A DNA stretch of 64,000 nucleotides from Lepidurus packardi (taxonomy: Eukaryota > Arthropoda > Branchiopoda > Notostraca > Triopsidae), in assembly GCA_023053545.1 (NCBI GenBank), contig JAKZAN010000124.1, positions 1 through 64,000 of the forward strand, given 5' to 3'. Positions 36,437 through 48,463 of the stretch are shown in pieces. Position 1 is the first letter of the stretch; every line of letters starts with the position of its first letter. The translations under genes were made by a program, and so were the position numbers. The notes under the pieces were generated by a model that saw only the letters and a list, made by a program, of their open reading frames with translations, had not been told where the DNA came from and did no database searches.

Positions 36437-37732
36437 TCAATCAAACTGTAGGGCTTTTTTCTTCTTGGTCAGGTTGGTGCTCAGCAAGGCATCCTACAGC
36501 TCTATGTTGTTTTGCTTGGTTATGGTCCTAAATGTATGTTCGCTCTGGGCTTTATCCTTCATTTCTTCTATTATGTCTGCGACCTGTGAATTGAAAATCT
36601 CTTTGTATTTCATTTGAAAGGCCTTGAATTCCTCGCCCATAGATTCCTTCAGATCTATATGCTGTTCGGCTGAGATCATTGTTCTTGTTTTATAGATATC
36701 GTGATGCTTTTTGTTATAAGAAGTCACCTTTGTACCGCATACAAGATTTCGCACATTTTTTAGCCAAGTCTGGTTGTACTTGTCACTGTAGAACTCGAAC
36801 AACCCAGTCTCGATACGCATGTTGCTGGCGTATTACAGGTGCACCACCAATTTGAATACGGAGTAAAGTTGTAACTAATTCGTGGTTTTTATGTTTTTGC
36901 TGATATAATCTCGTTCCTGTTCCTCCATCACGCTATTCCGTTGGGCCCAAACACAGTAGTTGTGCTATGCGATCCGGTATAAGTCGTGGGTGCTTTGGAA
37001 TCGCCTGTTAAATTAGACTTTGCGTATTTTGGACAGCTCTTCTTCTTCATTAGGAGTCGGGAATATTTGGATGTACTCGATATCCTCAAGATTGAATGGT
37101 TTGTAATAGCTGTTGGGTTTGAACAGTTCCTCGAATTCATATTGAGATAATATGGTCTCCTCATATTTGGATCTGCGCTTGACTGTACATATTTTACGTT
37201 TTAAAGGATGGATGCTGCCAATCTGCTTTTAGAATGATTTAACCTTTTGTTCGCTTTCAAAGTCGAGAGCAACGAACAAGAAACTAGGATTGTTTTTCTT
37301 AAAGTCTCTTTTGCAATAGTCAAGATCAGCAAGCAGCTTTCTTCTCAGAAGATCACTCACCATGTCTTTGCCTGTCTAGCCACATTTGAGTTTTTCGTCA
37401 AAGTATACTTAAAGAACGGGCTTACCATTTCTAAAAAGTATTGTGTCTAGGATTGGAATGTTTGGAGGGCATGCTGCACATTTTTTGATGAGCTCCAGCA
37501 ACTGCCACAGACAGGATTCAGTCTTAAGGTTGCTAGGGAGGCAAGTGGTTTCTGGAGTAGAAAATGCGTATTTGGTACAACAAAGGCAGCGACATCCTGA
37601 ACCGGGGCAATATGGCTCAAGAGTAGGTCTTTTGTTAAGCTCGAAGAGTAGAGAAGTGAAGCTCTATTTGGTCTAGAATGGATCTTTATATTTGAGACGG
37701 GTGCTTGGTTAAAAGTTATTTGATGTGGTCAT
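36437..37732 (-). CDS. Uncharacterised Cys-rich and Lys-rich protein, 431 aa
   Basis: An intronless frame from ATG 37732 to TGA 36437. Residues about 30-45 contain a compact Cys cluster (CPGSGCRCLCC) and about 70-80 another (KKCAACPPNIPIL), possibly a zinc site. The rest is basic and helical, with NEEEELSKIRKVQFNRRF, HDLYRIAQHNYCVWA and ADIIEEMKDKA. No known family recognised. It ends 166 bp downstream of the GH3 start on the same strand. Confidence 0.65.
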
Positions 37733-37832
37733 ATTTGTGATATTTGTGATAATACATATGGGGATATAAACGCAGGGTGCAACATCTAGGAAATTAGATC
37801 ATAAAGGAGTCATTGTTGGATCTAGGCTTCAC

Positions 37833-38791
37833 TCACTACGGTATAAATGTGACTGCACTCGCATAGCTTACTGAACTTTTATTTGAGGTCCTCACCTGCT
37901 CCGACTGTGCGTATTTCACGAACTTACTCTTACAGCCCAACTTGCTCATCTTCAAAATATGCAAAAATATCCCAATAGGATGCCGTCCGCATATGGTGTT
38001 TTTGCTGCTCCTTACATACTCATCGAAACCTTTTGGATCATGCGACTGGATTAAGTTCAAGCCTTGTCCGTCTAGTCTCTCGATGCTTTGCCAAATCTGC
38101 ATCCCCTCAGTGCAATACGTAAAGTCAAACCTTTCGCCCCAGTGGCAGAAGTCGCTCGAAATGATGAACAGAGTATCGGGTCTTTCGAAATATGGCAGAA
38201 GTATATTGGCATATTCTTCTTGAGTCTGAATGTTGCAGGCCCCTACCATAATAGGAACCAGTTTGATGTTAGCACCTAAAGTCTTTCTGATGTAAGGCAA
38301 CTGCATTTCCAGGCTATGCTCCTCTTCTTCGTCATCCATCTCCACAAATCTGAACTTTCCTTTCCCCTTTAGTTCCTAGGTAATTTCACGATCGATGTCG
38401 ATAGAACCTAGAGGCGTTTCGTACTTTTCCATAAGAGTCAGCCCACATCCATCCATGTACATGTGGTGGCAGGGTCCTAATAAAAAAACACGCAATCTAA
38501 TATATAATAATCAATGAGTTCTACGGGTCTTCTGCTGGGCGATCATTTTTTAGTAGTTTATAACTCCAGGCTGCAGTTGGCCCACTAAAGTAGTAGCCTG
38601 CATGCGGACCAATCAGTCCTTTCACCCGTTTGATGCCTTTGATGTCGGGTTTGGCATTGGAGATGTAAAGAGAAAGCTAGTTGTCGAGTTTTTTTGCTGT
38701 GAAATATTTGACGATCAAGCGAAGGAAGGAGTTTACGATCATTAGTGTACCACTCGCCAGCATGCATAGCGGTGCGGCTGGTGTTGCGCAT
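37833..38791 (-). CDS. MEMO1: MEMO1-family protein
   Basis: Two introns (40 nt GTAAACT, 28 nt GTAGAAC) leave 296 codons. MEMO hallmarks are all present: MHAGEWYTND, GLIGPHAGYYFSGPTAAWSY, LRVFLLGPCHHM, EEHSLEMQLPYI, LVPIMVGA, LFIISSDFCHWG, NTICGRHPIGI and SSVSYAS at the end. The His/Asp/Cys copper-site residues (HAG, HH, EHS, DFCHWG, CGRHP) are conserved. MEMO proteins are Cu/redox and signalling adaptors related to non-haem dioxygenases. Without the two splices the frame is broken twice. A farther in-frame ATG at 38854 exists but adds an unconserved stretch. Confidence 0.92.
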
Positions 38792-38958
38792 TATGGATCT
38801 GATTCGATACTCTTTATATTGTTTGTACTTAAATTTAAGATGGATTACTAACATGTAGCATACCCCTTTTAATCTTAGTCCAAACCGTAAACTTAGCCCT
38901 TACAAACCAAATACACCAGTCCTTCTCTAAATTCTCACTCCTGACATACTTATCAATC

Positions 38959-40426
38959 TCATACCAAATGAGCTCCTTTACGCACTTGCATAATTTTTGC
39001 CTTCGACTTTAGTTCCGAGATGCTCACACTCTGCTTTTGTTGGTAGCTCCATTGCGGTGACACATACTTCACTACCTTCGGTTTCTTCAGTCGGAATCTG
39101 CTCATGATCGATGCAGGACTATTGTTGGTCGAGAGTTCCTCGTACAACTTGTTAATCTCGATGAAGGTCAGCTCGGTCCTGATGACCGTCTTGATTTCGT
39201 CCAAGCCTGTACTAGTTATACCTGCCATCAGAGCCTCTTGGCTCTGAATCATTTTGAGGATCTCTATGATTTTGCGGTTACGGAACTTAGCATCGTGCTT
39301 CATACAGTTGAACTCGTAGAGATCACTTTTAGCACAGAGCCAGGCCGTTCTATTAGTATCTTTGTTGGTCGACTTCAAGAGCTGGCTGATACCTTCAGAT
39401 TTGATGGAGGTCGTGTGGAAAAAACGGTGCTTTGAAGATCTACAGTTCGGATTACTTTTGAATACAAGGAACTTTGAGCTTCTAATGTTGTCATTATTTT
39501 TTTCGTGGGATGGGTCATCGGGCTCACTGATTATTACCCCTTGATTTTATTCCTCGGGAGTCAGATTGGGTATTCTGCTGACTTGGCTGAGGAGGGTCAA
39601 CTTCTTCTGACTGAGATCATCGAGGCTGATGCCGTGTGCCTTGCAGATACATCTCAAAAGAGGCAGGTCGATGGCCAGGATGTGCGCCTCTACAGATTTT
39701 ACTTTTATACCATACGAGTAATATTAGGTATTTTCGAATCCCAAGTATTCGCCAGTGAAAGCTCGTATGACTTATCTTTTATAGTTCCTATTCGGCATTG
39801 AAACGAATGAGCCCTCAATGGGCTATTTGTTTTCATCAGGAAATCCACTAGAAGTGATGTCTTTAACTGCTGGTACCCGTCCGATCATTCGATGGTTCCG
39901 GCTCGATTGGGGCACAACTAGGGCAATTTCACCTTCTATCAAGTAAACAAGAGTGGATGCCGGGTCTCCGGCCTCGAAAACCATGCTATTTTTATCGTAG
40001 ACACTTATATTAGTACTCCTTTCTATAAGTTCTAAGTGCCAAATTGGCAGCCCCACCAGAAAAGGAACTATATTGCACTTGAGGTCCTTGCTTTTATGTT
40101 TGGTACTAAGTTTGGCGAAATGCTTCATGAAAAAAGAGTCTTCGATGTTAATGACATCTGCTCCAAGTTCGGTGTAGAAATGTGTCAGAGTCGGGACCGA
40201 GTATCTGAGATTGTTTCATAAGCATGGGTTATAGTTATTACTGCTTTTCGACGACGTTGATGAACTGTCCTTCAGTAAAGACAGCAACTTTGTGGAGATT
40301 GGGCGGCTAAGGTTTGAGATTAGAGTTGCGAGGCACGACCATCGCTACTTCGCCGGAATACACGAGGATTGCAGAACTACTGAAGCTGCTTGACTTGAGG
40401 ATGAAGGATTTGTGAGGATGAGACAT
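38959..40426 (-). CDS. Cyclic-nucleotide-binding-domain protein
   Basis: A 37-nt intron (GTAATAAC to ATCTCAG) leaves 476 codons from ATG 40426 to TGA 38959. Two CNB-like beta-barrel pieces are seen, SSAILVYSGEVAMVVPRNSN near the N-terminus and MVFEAGDPASTLVYLIEGEI, ALVVPQSS later. The second lacks a clear GxxR-type phosphate-binding cassette, so nucleotide binding is uncertain. The C-terminal half is basic and helical and ends with SYQQKQSVSISELKSKAKIM. Proteins of this plan are common in ciliates next to PKA-like kinases, but no family name can be given. Confidence 0.7.
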
Positions 40427-40820
40427 CTTTTTGCAGGCATGGGTAAGTTAACTCTTGGTACATTATGTTTACAGGTGGGGGAAGTGGCTGAGAAGAAAAG
40501 TGTCCACGCCATCTATATTCTATTTTGGAATCATCATCATATTAATTTACAATTAGAAGTCAGAGAGAAAAGACAGAAACATTAAATCAATAAATCCTGA
40601 TGGTGAGGCATTGTGAGTCGCATGACATAGAGCAACCTCACACCTATTTATCTACCTTACATCCCCATCCAATACAGGACTTGGATGCTTACTCTTATTT
40701 AGGACATCCCCAAATCTTGGCCTATTGGCTTCAGTGGGAGGACTTACATCAAATCCAAGTCAAACAAATAAATATTATATTTTAATATAATTTCCCTCCC
40801 CATCAACATCAACAAATAAA
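40427..40820. other. Divergent promoter region
   Basis: About 395 bp between the CNB gene (minus) and the ribosomal protein S15A gene (plus). It contains AT-rich runs just upstream of the plus gene, TATTATATTTTAATATAATTT around 40,770-40,791, a plausible core promoter zone for a highly expressed gene. Confidence 0.4.
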
Positions 40821-41213
40821 ATGGTCAGAGTCAACGTCCTTTCAGATGCTCTCAACAGCATCGTCAACGCTGAGAGACGCGGCAAAAAGCAGGTCATCAT
40901 CCGTCCCGTGTCCTCCCTCGTGGTTAGATTCCTGAAGCTCATGCAGAAGCATGGCTACATTGGAGAATTCGAGATCATCGATGACCACAGATCCAAGAAG
41001 ATCGTTATCGAACTGGTGGGCAGAATCAATAAGTGCGCTGTGATCTCTCCCAGATACGACGTGGACATGTCACAGTTCGAGAGATGGACTAACAACATCC
41101 TGCCCTCAAGACAGTTCGGCTACCTCGTCATTTCCACTAACCAGGGCATCTTCACCCATGATGAAGCCAGATAAAGGCATATTGGTGGCAAGATCATTGG
41201 TTTCTTCTACTGA
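40821..41213 (+). CDS. RPS15A: 40S ribosomal protein S15A (uS8)
   Basis: A 130-residue intronless frame, the same length as eukaryotic uS8. It starts [18 protein letters not shown] and contains the family blocks [34 protein letters not shown], the DDHRSKKI loop, [10 protein letters not shown] and the end [26 protein letters not shown]. It is part of the small subunit. Codon use is noticeably more biased (C-ending, many AAG) than in neighbouring genes, as expected for high expression. One in-frame TAA replaces Arg/Lys of the EAR-x-RH stretch. Confidence 0.97.
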
Positions 41214-41383
41214 TCGTCAGACCCCGTGAATTTGAATATTTAAAGTCATCCGAACCCATCCCCATCATAAATTCTCCGCAGAACTATACAACATATTTAT
41301 CATTAGGCAGAGATCTCACATATAATCTACACAGCCTCTCTCCTGACAAGCCCAAGCCCATTCTTGCGACTTCATCCTCAACT

Positions 41384-43606
41384 TCAGTTCCTATTGAAAC
41401 TGTTGCCGCCGTTTCGAGACACTCGCTGAGGTTTCCGATTCATCATATCTTACGACTCCTTTTAATCTGATGGGAAAACTAGCTTTCTGAGGTCATCAGC
41501 TTCTTAAAGTTGCTGAGTTCGACTGCTTTTCCCCTCATTTTCTGCGAGTCTCTCCTCCACGATCTCTTCCACAGTGGCTGTATTTTTAAAGATTCTTTCC
41601 AGTTCTTCTTTCTTGAGCTCGAAAAACTCTTTTGTACCCCGCATGAAACCGAGAGCTACCTTCCCTAATTAACCATCATATCGATTTTTTTTAACATCGA
41701 AGACCTTGAAGCCTGGCCGGCTCTGAATGATCCACACGTTATCAGCCTCCTGCACTGATTTGGTCGACCCAAATATAGAGTGCAGACCTAAATCCTCGCC
41801 GTCGTCTGTTTTACGTGGGTGTATGACAACGGTCACATGAACGTTGTAATCTGTAGACAACCTCCTTAGTCGAGCCATAACCTGGTCTTGAAGATCAAAT
41901 TTCTCGAATCCTACTGCTTGGCCAGACAATAAGAACTGTAGAGTATCTATGACAATGTGACTGATGTCATACTTTTCGATGGCGTACTCGATGGTGCCAA
42001 ATACCTTTTCTAAGTCTGTAGATCCGTAGAAGGAGAGGTAGTATAGGGGTAGTTTAACAAACTCCTCACAAAAATAGTCTAGTTTTTCGGGGTGTTTGAC
42101 CAAGTTGCATTGTGAATATTGGTGCAGCATTGTGGTGGCCAAAATATCATTTCTTATTTCAAAGCTTCCCCAAAGAGTGGGTACTCCCCGCTTACAGAGA
42201 TCCAAAGTTAGTTGAGATAGGAGGGTTGTTTTACCGCTCCCCGTGCCTCCTGATACGATCGTAACTTCTTTCATCCGGAGTCCTTTTACCTTTTTATTGA
42301 AGAATGCGAACCAGCTGCTCTTTATTCCCATATACTGTTCAAAGTGCATGATCCGATTCATTACAGACTCCCGCAGATTTTAGAATTTAAGAACGTTAGT
42401 TCCTGGAATAGTCTTTGCTGATTTGATCAGCACTGGAATTAGGTTTCTTTTAGGAGACCGCAGGTAATCGTTAGCATCTTTGAGTTCTTTGTCGGGGTTA
42501 TTGACGATATGGGTACGTTTCTCACCTAGCTTGTGAGCTATCTTGGGGCAGTTGAGGAGTCCCGCTTCATCATTGTCCATCCACAGAACAATCTTCTCGA
42601 ACTGCTACAAGTAAATCAGGAGGTTATCAGGAAGATGTGTGGCACCCTGAGGTAGTGATAAGGAGGGGATACCTGTTTCCTGGAAGACAGCCATCGCATC
42701 AAACTCACCTTCTGTGATAACTATTTATTTGGTGTCCTTGGTGATCAGATGATAGCCGAAGAAACCGGTAGCAGGCCCACGGGGATATTGAGTCATAAAT
42801 CTTTTGTTTTCAGAACCAGACCCTCTCGCTTTGTATTTACAAATGACTGCCAAGTTGGTGTTGATACTATTTTTAGCGAGATCTTTCTGTATGTTTTCCA
42901 TCTCTTCGACTCCTTCACACTTAACCTTCAAATAGGCGAGCATCTCTTGGTCATACTTTTTGCGCTCTTTCTCGGACTGCTTGCGAAACATTGGAAATAT
43001 GATGGAACCAATACGAACTATCTCGTCAATATCGGAATAGACTTCTAGATTCGCTCCTATTTTGTACTTCTATAAGGTTTCTTCGCTCAAACCCCTTTCT
43101 ATGATTAGATACTCTTTCACTGCTGCGAACTATTGCTTCTTCAGGTTCTCAAACAGAGGAATATATTATAGTTCCGTCAGAGGTGTGGTGCTTAGTTCTC
43201 CGCCTTCTAATGGGTCCATCCCTGACATCCCATTTTGGTAGAAACCTCGATCTCTGTTACTAGCATTGTCGGCTTCTTGTGAATTTTCTACACCCAACAC
43301 TCTGCCTCTGAAATTCATCCACGACCCCTTGGCAGAACAACGGAAACAGTGGAAGATGCCTGACTCTTTATGTACATTTAAGGTGTATAGATTGGTAGGG
43401 TCATTATTATGGGGCTTGTGACAGAAGGGGCACTCTCTCATTTGAAAGCCGATGGTTGTTTCTTTGAAAGGGATGTTGTGTTGCCTGAGGAAGTCAAGAA
43501 CTGGTACTTTGGGACGATAATGACGAGATTGGAAGTTTGTGGACTGGGAGTCAATGGGCTTGAAAAAACTGCAGCCTCGGAAAAGGACTCTGGTCAGTCT
43601 GCGCAT
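41384..43606 (-). CDS. TWNK: Twinkle-type mitochondrial DNA helicase with zinc-ribbon primase-like domain
   Basis: An intronless 740-residue frame from ATG 43606 to TGA 41384. A basic start (MRRLTRVLFRGCSFFK) resembles a mitochondrial presequence. The zinc ribbon of T7 gp4/Twinkle is intact with two CxxC pairs, CPFC and CFRC, unlike animal Twinkle, so primase activity may persist. The TOPRIM fold follows: TEGEFDAMAV and VLWMDNDEAG. The RecA-like helicase core has Walker A GGTGSGKTT, the GSFEIRN block, SHIVIDTLQF (Walker B), VHVTVVIHPRKTD and the SIFGSTKSVQEADNVW end. It should unwind (and perhaps prime) mitochondrial DNA. Single exon, unlike most neighbours. Confidence 0.92.
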
Positions 43607-43909
43607 TCGCTAAGTTGAAGTGAGACTATAATACCTGGAGTTAAAATTTTATATTTGAGGATAATTTAAACCTGGGATGTCGTGCAGCTGTCTGCCTCTT
43701 GGAATTGATTTGGAATTATCTACTCGTGCTTTGATGTACCAAAATCAACTTTATTAGACTTCAAATTCTTCGGTATTGACCGCTTTTGCGGTAAAAAATC
43801 AGCAAACCTTTATTAAGAATCTTATTTAGATATCAGCTCTTATCCATCAAGCCCACTCAAAGAAACACCCCTCTATCAAAACCTGTATTCCTCCCAGACC
43901 TCATACTAT
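43607..43909. other. Intergenic region
   Basis: About 300 bp between the Twinkle start and the end of the next minus-strand gene. Nothing recognised. Confidence 0.35.
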
Positions 43910-46408
43910 TCAGAGGGAGCTATGTACTCTATACAGTGGACTAGGCGGCTCTGATAACTCTTACTCCACCAGTTCCATCTCTCCTGGGCTCGATCCCGAG
44001 TCATGCATTTCTTCGATGTTGACTTCCTGTACTTGCCTTTCTTGTTCCGTTGCTTCTATGAGCTCTGTCATCGGGTATTATCCCTGGATTGGCGGCATTC
44101 CTTCGGCGCTGTGATATTCCTAGTCCATCTGGGATTAGCGATCTTAGCTGTGTTCTACGGATAGTTCTTTTTTGACACGATTTTTGTCGACCAAGTCTTC
44201 GAGGACACATAAATCCACATGCTCGTCGAGATTAAAAAACATGGGGTAATCCTCAGCTGTTTCCTGTTTGAGGTCACGCTCTTCATTGATGAAAGCTAGT
44301 TCTAGGTCTTGCTGATGGAAATTGATAACTATTGGCTTCCAGTCAGCAATGCAATTGAACTCGAGTTTCTGCTTCCCGAATAGCTAGATTCGCTTGCCTG
44401 GAGACACCTGGGCAGCCATTTTCTGGTAAAACTATTGTTTTTCTTTCCGTATGTTATCGAGAAAACTATTGGAGACCTTTAGCATTTTATAGAGTGTGGT
44501 GGATTTGAGCTTATCCTGGAAATAGAATAGAGCATGCTCTGCAAGGCCTCTGCAAACAGCCAGATTGTCGAACATCTGGTGCAGATTGTTCAGGTAGGCT
44601 TGGTAACTTTCGATTATCAACCCTTCTGTGTGATTATAGTATGCTCCAAGTCGCTGCTACGTGCTTCCGCACCAGTGCACATTAATCTCGTTAATGGAGG
44701 TGTCGACCGAGTACTCGATGAATTCAGCCAGAAATTGTTAAACACTGGAAGTAGGAAAGATTGCAGAGGGGCAAGCGTCGGAGAGTAGGAGGGTCGAGAC
44801 AGCAGGCTCCTCGGCGACCATCTTTTTCGATTTCCAATAGATACATTGGAGTTAGCGACTACACAAATTTCATAGAATCGATTAATAGGGAAGTCGTACT
44901 CTAAATAGGGACGTTCGAAAAGGACTTCAGGGGAGGATGAAGCAGAGGTAGATGAACTAGAAGCCATCAGAAACGAGTTATTTTTATAGTCCTCGTTGAT
45001 AGTTGGTTCGTCTTGGGCATCTGCTTTCATGAAGTCTTGGAGGTTTTTTTCGAGCTGGGAAAAAAGGACATTGTTATAGACTTTGGCGAGAGTGTCATGG
45101 TAGGGTCGCATGTTTTGGATCCAGACTTTCATGAGGATTCTAAAAAGGGAAAAGGAAGGGTGGGGGGTATAATCGCGGAATAAGCAGGAGAAAAGCTTCT
45201 CGAAATGTTGAAAGTAGGAGCCGAGTTTATCCTAGAATGAAGGGTGAGTCAATTTTTAGGAGAGTATTTGAGAATGAATGGGCAAAGACAGAAGACAATA
45301 TGCGAAAGAGTCTTTCTAAATGCTGGCAGGTCCATAAGAACAACTGCTGATTATCGAGTCTTAACCACCTTGAATCACTATTCCTTATTTGTCGAATGAC
45401 CAAATTTACCTCTAGGTTCGAGATCGTGTTTTTGAACACTTTGTACCGAAGCAGGAACTCGCAAAACACTTCGTACACGTTGTTCTGGTCCAGAGTCGTA
45501 TTCACCCTCAGGCTCTACAGATACATCGTCAGCGCCTACACGTGGTTGTTCACCAGGGCCGCAATGCAAATCAGTACATTCACGAAAGCGCATTTCCCGC
45601 CTGACAGCCCTCCGAACTCGCCGCTACCCTCACTTTTAGCTAAGACCTCCAACCGATACCGAACATATTTCATGAGTTCCGAATTCTCTGTTTGCTAACA
45701 GAATCCTAAAATCTACTCGTCCTTCTCGATTCTGCACTTCTTCAGCTCCGCGTACAACCACTCCTACTCTTCGGCATAAAGCATATCGTCAGCCTTTGGG
45801 GACCAGTTTAACTAGGCGAGTAGTATCTGAATGGAAGATAGACAATAGGGACCAACTGTCTCTTTGCGAAGTCTTGGCAGAGGAAAGTCAGGTTGTCTGA
45901 GATTAGACTATAGATCTGACAATATGGCGCTTGCTAGAGTTTCTGGAGTAGTCTCAAGAATATCTGGTGGTGGGATAGCTAGCTAGATTAGGTTTTGGAA
46001 AAGATGTTTGCGAATGGAGATAAATTTATCGATTGAGTTCTTCCAGTTCGGTATTTAGGATAGAATTTGTGCGATTCTTTCGGTATCGTGACTGGCTATT
46101 TGAGGGAGGGCGTAGGCATCGAAGAATTGGGACTTATCCACCCGGAAAGCACGCTAATAGAATATCTTATTGCACAGTTGCTGGCTCCTAGAGATCAAGC
46201 TGTGCAGATTTTGGCACACCTGCATCAACACTAGCAGGTCATCCTTGCCGAGCATCTGGATGAAGATATTGGACAGGATGTGATTGCTATGCCAGAGAGC
46301 GAGGAGTTGCTATATTACATTGGGGTGAGGAGGGGCAGCGGGAGGAGCTGATTATTTAAGGGTGAGGATAGGGGGATCATTTTCTGGTGAGGGTAGTTGT
46401 TGGTTCAT
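43910..46408 (-). CDS. Large uncharacterised protein with F-box-like N-terminus
   Basis: From ATG 46408 to TGA 43910, two introns (58 nt GTCTTTG near 45,295-45,238 and 74 nt GTCGCCG near 44,817) keep an exact frame of 788 residues; an alternative second splice is possible. The N-terminus, with ILSNIFIQMLGKDDLLVLMQ and VCQNLHSLISRSQQLCNKIF, resembles an F-box helix bundle. The middle (LGSYFQHFEKLFSCLFRDY, LFRILMKVWIQNMRPYHDTL) is helical and could be a divergent gamma-tubulin-complex-like repeat, but this is weak. The C-terminus is acidic, rich in Glu and TAR codons. Function unknown. Confidence 0.6.
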
Positions 46409-47611
46409 GCGTGGGGTTGTTAGTTATGGCGTGAAGTATTTCTGGTAAATGTAATTAGCAGAGAAGCAGGGCGTGGAAAGAGTTAGTGTTTTTAATATTT
46501 GATATGAGTTTTGGTGATGAAAAACAAGAAATGAGGAGTAGGACGGGGAATCGCTGCCAGATTCAGTAGTCGGGGATTGAGGATTAATGGTGTTAACAAT
46601 TGATTATAAACTGCAGCAGGCAGAGGCCAGCCATTTACCAGCCAATATGCAACCCAGTATCTTTAAATTCTATTCATTCCCACACCAATAACACCTCGCC
46701 TCACACCCGTCCTAGCTCCATCGATTTAATTAACTTCTCTGTCCTTTATTAATCTATACCGACCATTCCCTACATGATTACCACTCTAATTTCCTCTATG
46801 CTCCTCCTGTGTACAATTCGTGGATCATATCACCTTCGATGGCGTTTGTCTGCCCCAGCAACCCGTTCCGCTCGGCTGCTCCTGAAACTTCTGCCGCTTC
46901 CGCATCTGACTGAAGCTATCGTCCTTGTACGGCCCTTCAATTTCTAGCCGTTAAATAAATATTAATTACATCAAAATTCCATGGACCCATAAATTACCCC
47001 GCCTTTCTCTCCAATTTTATGACAAGCTTCAGAACCCTTCAGTTGTCCGTTCGTGATCTCAACTTTGTTCTTCCTTCCAAAACTCAACCCCCAATGATAA
47101 CAAAGCCTCATTTCCTCATATACTTGATTATAATATTATGGGTTCTCACCTCAACAATTCCCAACAGAGGGTGCTGCACTGCAAAGGAGCTGCCAAAAGT
47201 AATTGTGAAGCAGCAAACACTTAGCTGTGGATTGTATGAAGGCTGCTGTTTGGCACTAACGCAGAGAGGGGCTCAGAGTTTAAAGGAGCGAGAGTCGTGA
47301 AGTCTGACTCTAACTCAGTAATTAGTGCCTGTACACACAAGCTGTTTCATCCTGGGACTTAGCACCCGATAATTTTGACTTTTCAAATCTAAATCCATTG
47401 AATCCTAATCCAGATGGATTTTCCCCGACGCGTCGTGTAACAATGTTTCTAAGAGTCAAACCAGATACTTTATGACATCCTATAAAAGTGAGGCAGTATT
47501 TGAAGCGTTTCGACTAAGGACCAGGCTATGTATATATGCAGCATCATGACTAAGGCAGGAGGGTCGCCAATCCACATCAAAACCGAAAAACACACATGCG
47601 ATCTGTCGGAA
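46409..47611. other. Long intergenic region with small ORFs
   Basis: About 1.2 kb with no gene I can defend. Plus-strand frames exist at 46,771 onward (a leader-like MITTLISSMLLLC) and at 47019-47300 (93 residues with a membrane segment LIYLIIILWVLTS and a CC-containing tail, ending at a genuine TGA). Either may be a short spliced secreted protein or chance. Confidence 0.35.
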
Positions 47612-48463
47612 TCAGGTTTGCTTTACCTTCTTGCTGCTGTGACCTTCCAATATCTCGTCGATTTTCCTAAATGCCCATTTTTATAATACAGATGTGCTTA
47701 TAATGCAAATAGAATACTCATTGAGCTTGTTGAAAGTGTCAGGGTCGATATTGTCTACTATGATCTGCGCTCTGTCCTTTTCCACTTCTTTGAAGGCGTC
47801 AGAACATAGCGACAATAGCATGCTCACGATTTTTCCCAGGTCTTCCTGACTTAAATTCTTGATTCGCTGACTGAACTTTAGTTTCTCGTTGTAACTAACC
47901 TCCTCACCATCCTGGCCATCATCGAGGGCATCAACTGTATTATTGTCGCCTCTGCCTGCGGACGAACCTGTGGCAGGGACTGGCCCAGGTATTTTTCCAT
48001 TGATAGGAATAGCTATGAGCGGGAGATAGTTTCTGATCATTTTTTTGAAGTTCTTCTCGAGCTTATCTGCGATGTTATGGATCCACTAGATAGCATAGTC
48101 AAAGACACGGGTGAGAGGATAATTTATTGGGAGGGTTTACGCTGCCAGCCTGATTGTAAAGTTTACAGTTGTCCCATATGAGTTGAATATCGTCCAGGAT
48201 TTACTAGACGGTGGTGTACTTCTGCCCGATGAGTTTCTTGCGGACAGTGCCAAGGTCCATAGGGTTCTTGACAATCACGAGATAGTCAGTCAGAGCGAGG
48301 CCTAGAAGTTTAAGTGATAGACGATACCTTTCCAGTCGACAGGCTGGCGGAACTCAAATGAGTCGTGATTATCCATGAGTGCCTGGAGAATGATGGTGAC
48401 CTTTTTGTGTTCTTCCTTGCCAAGAGGAGTGGTGGAAGTGAGTCTGAGGGAGGAGTTGGACAT
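47612..48463 (-). CDS. BET-family protein, single bromodomain plus NET domain
   Basis: Two introns (26 nt GTATCGTC, 55 nt GTAAACC) leave 256 codons. Bromodomain features: FRQPVDWKG, LALTDYLVIVKNPMDLGTVR, KKLIG, the ILDDIQLIWDNCKLYN block with the acetyl-lysine-binding Asn (NCKLYN), then an A-helix that ends DKLEKNFKKM. The Glu expected before ILDD is written TAA. The C-terminal NET/ET domain reads EKLKFSQRIKNLSQEDLGKI, VSMLLSLCSDAFKEVEK. It should read acetylated histones, like ciliate Bdf/Ibd proteins. A single bromodomain with NET is the protist/yeast-like arrangement. Confidence 0.88.
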
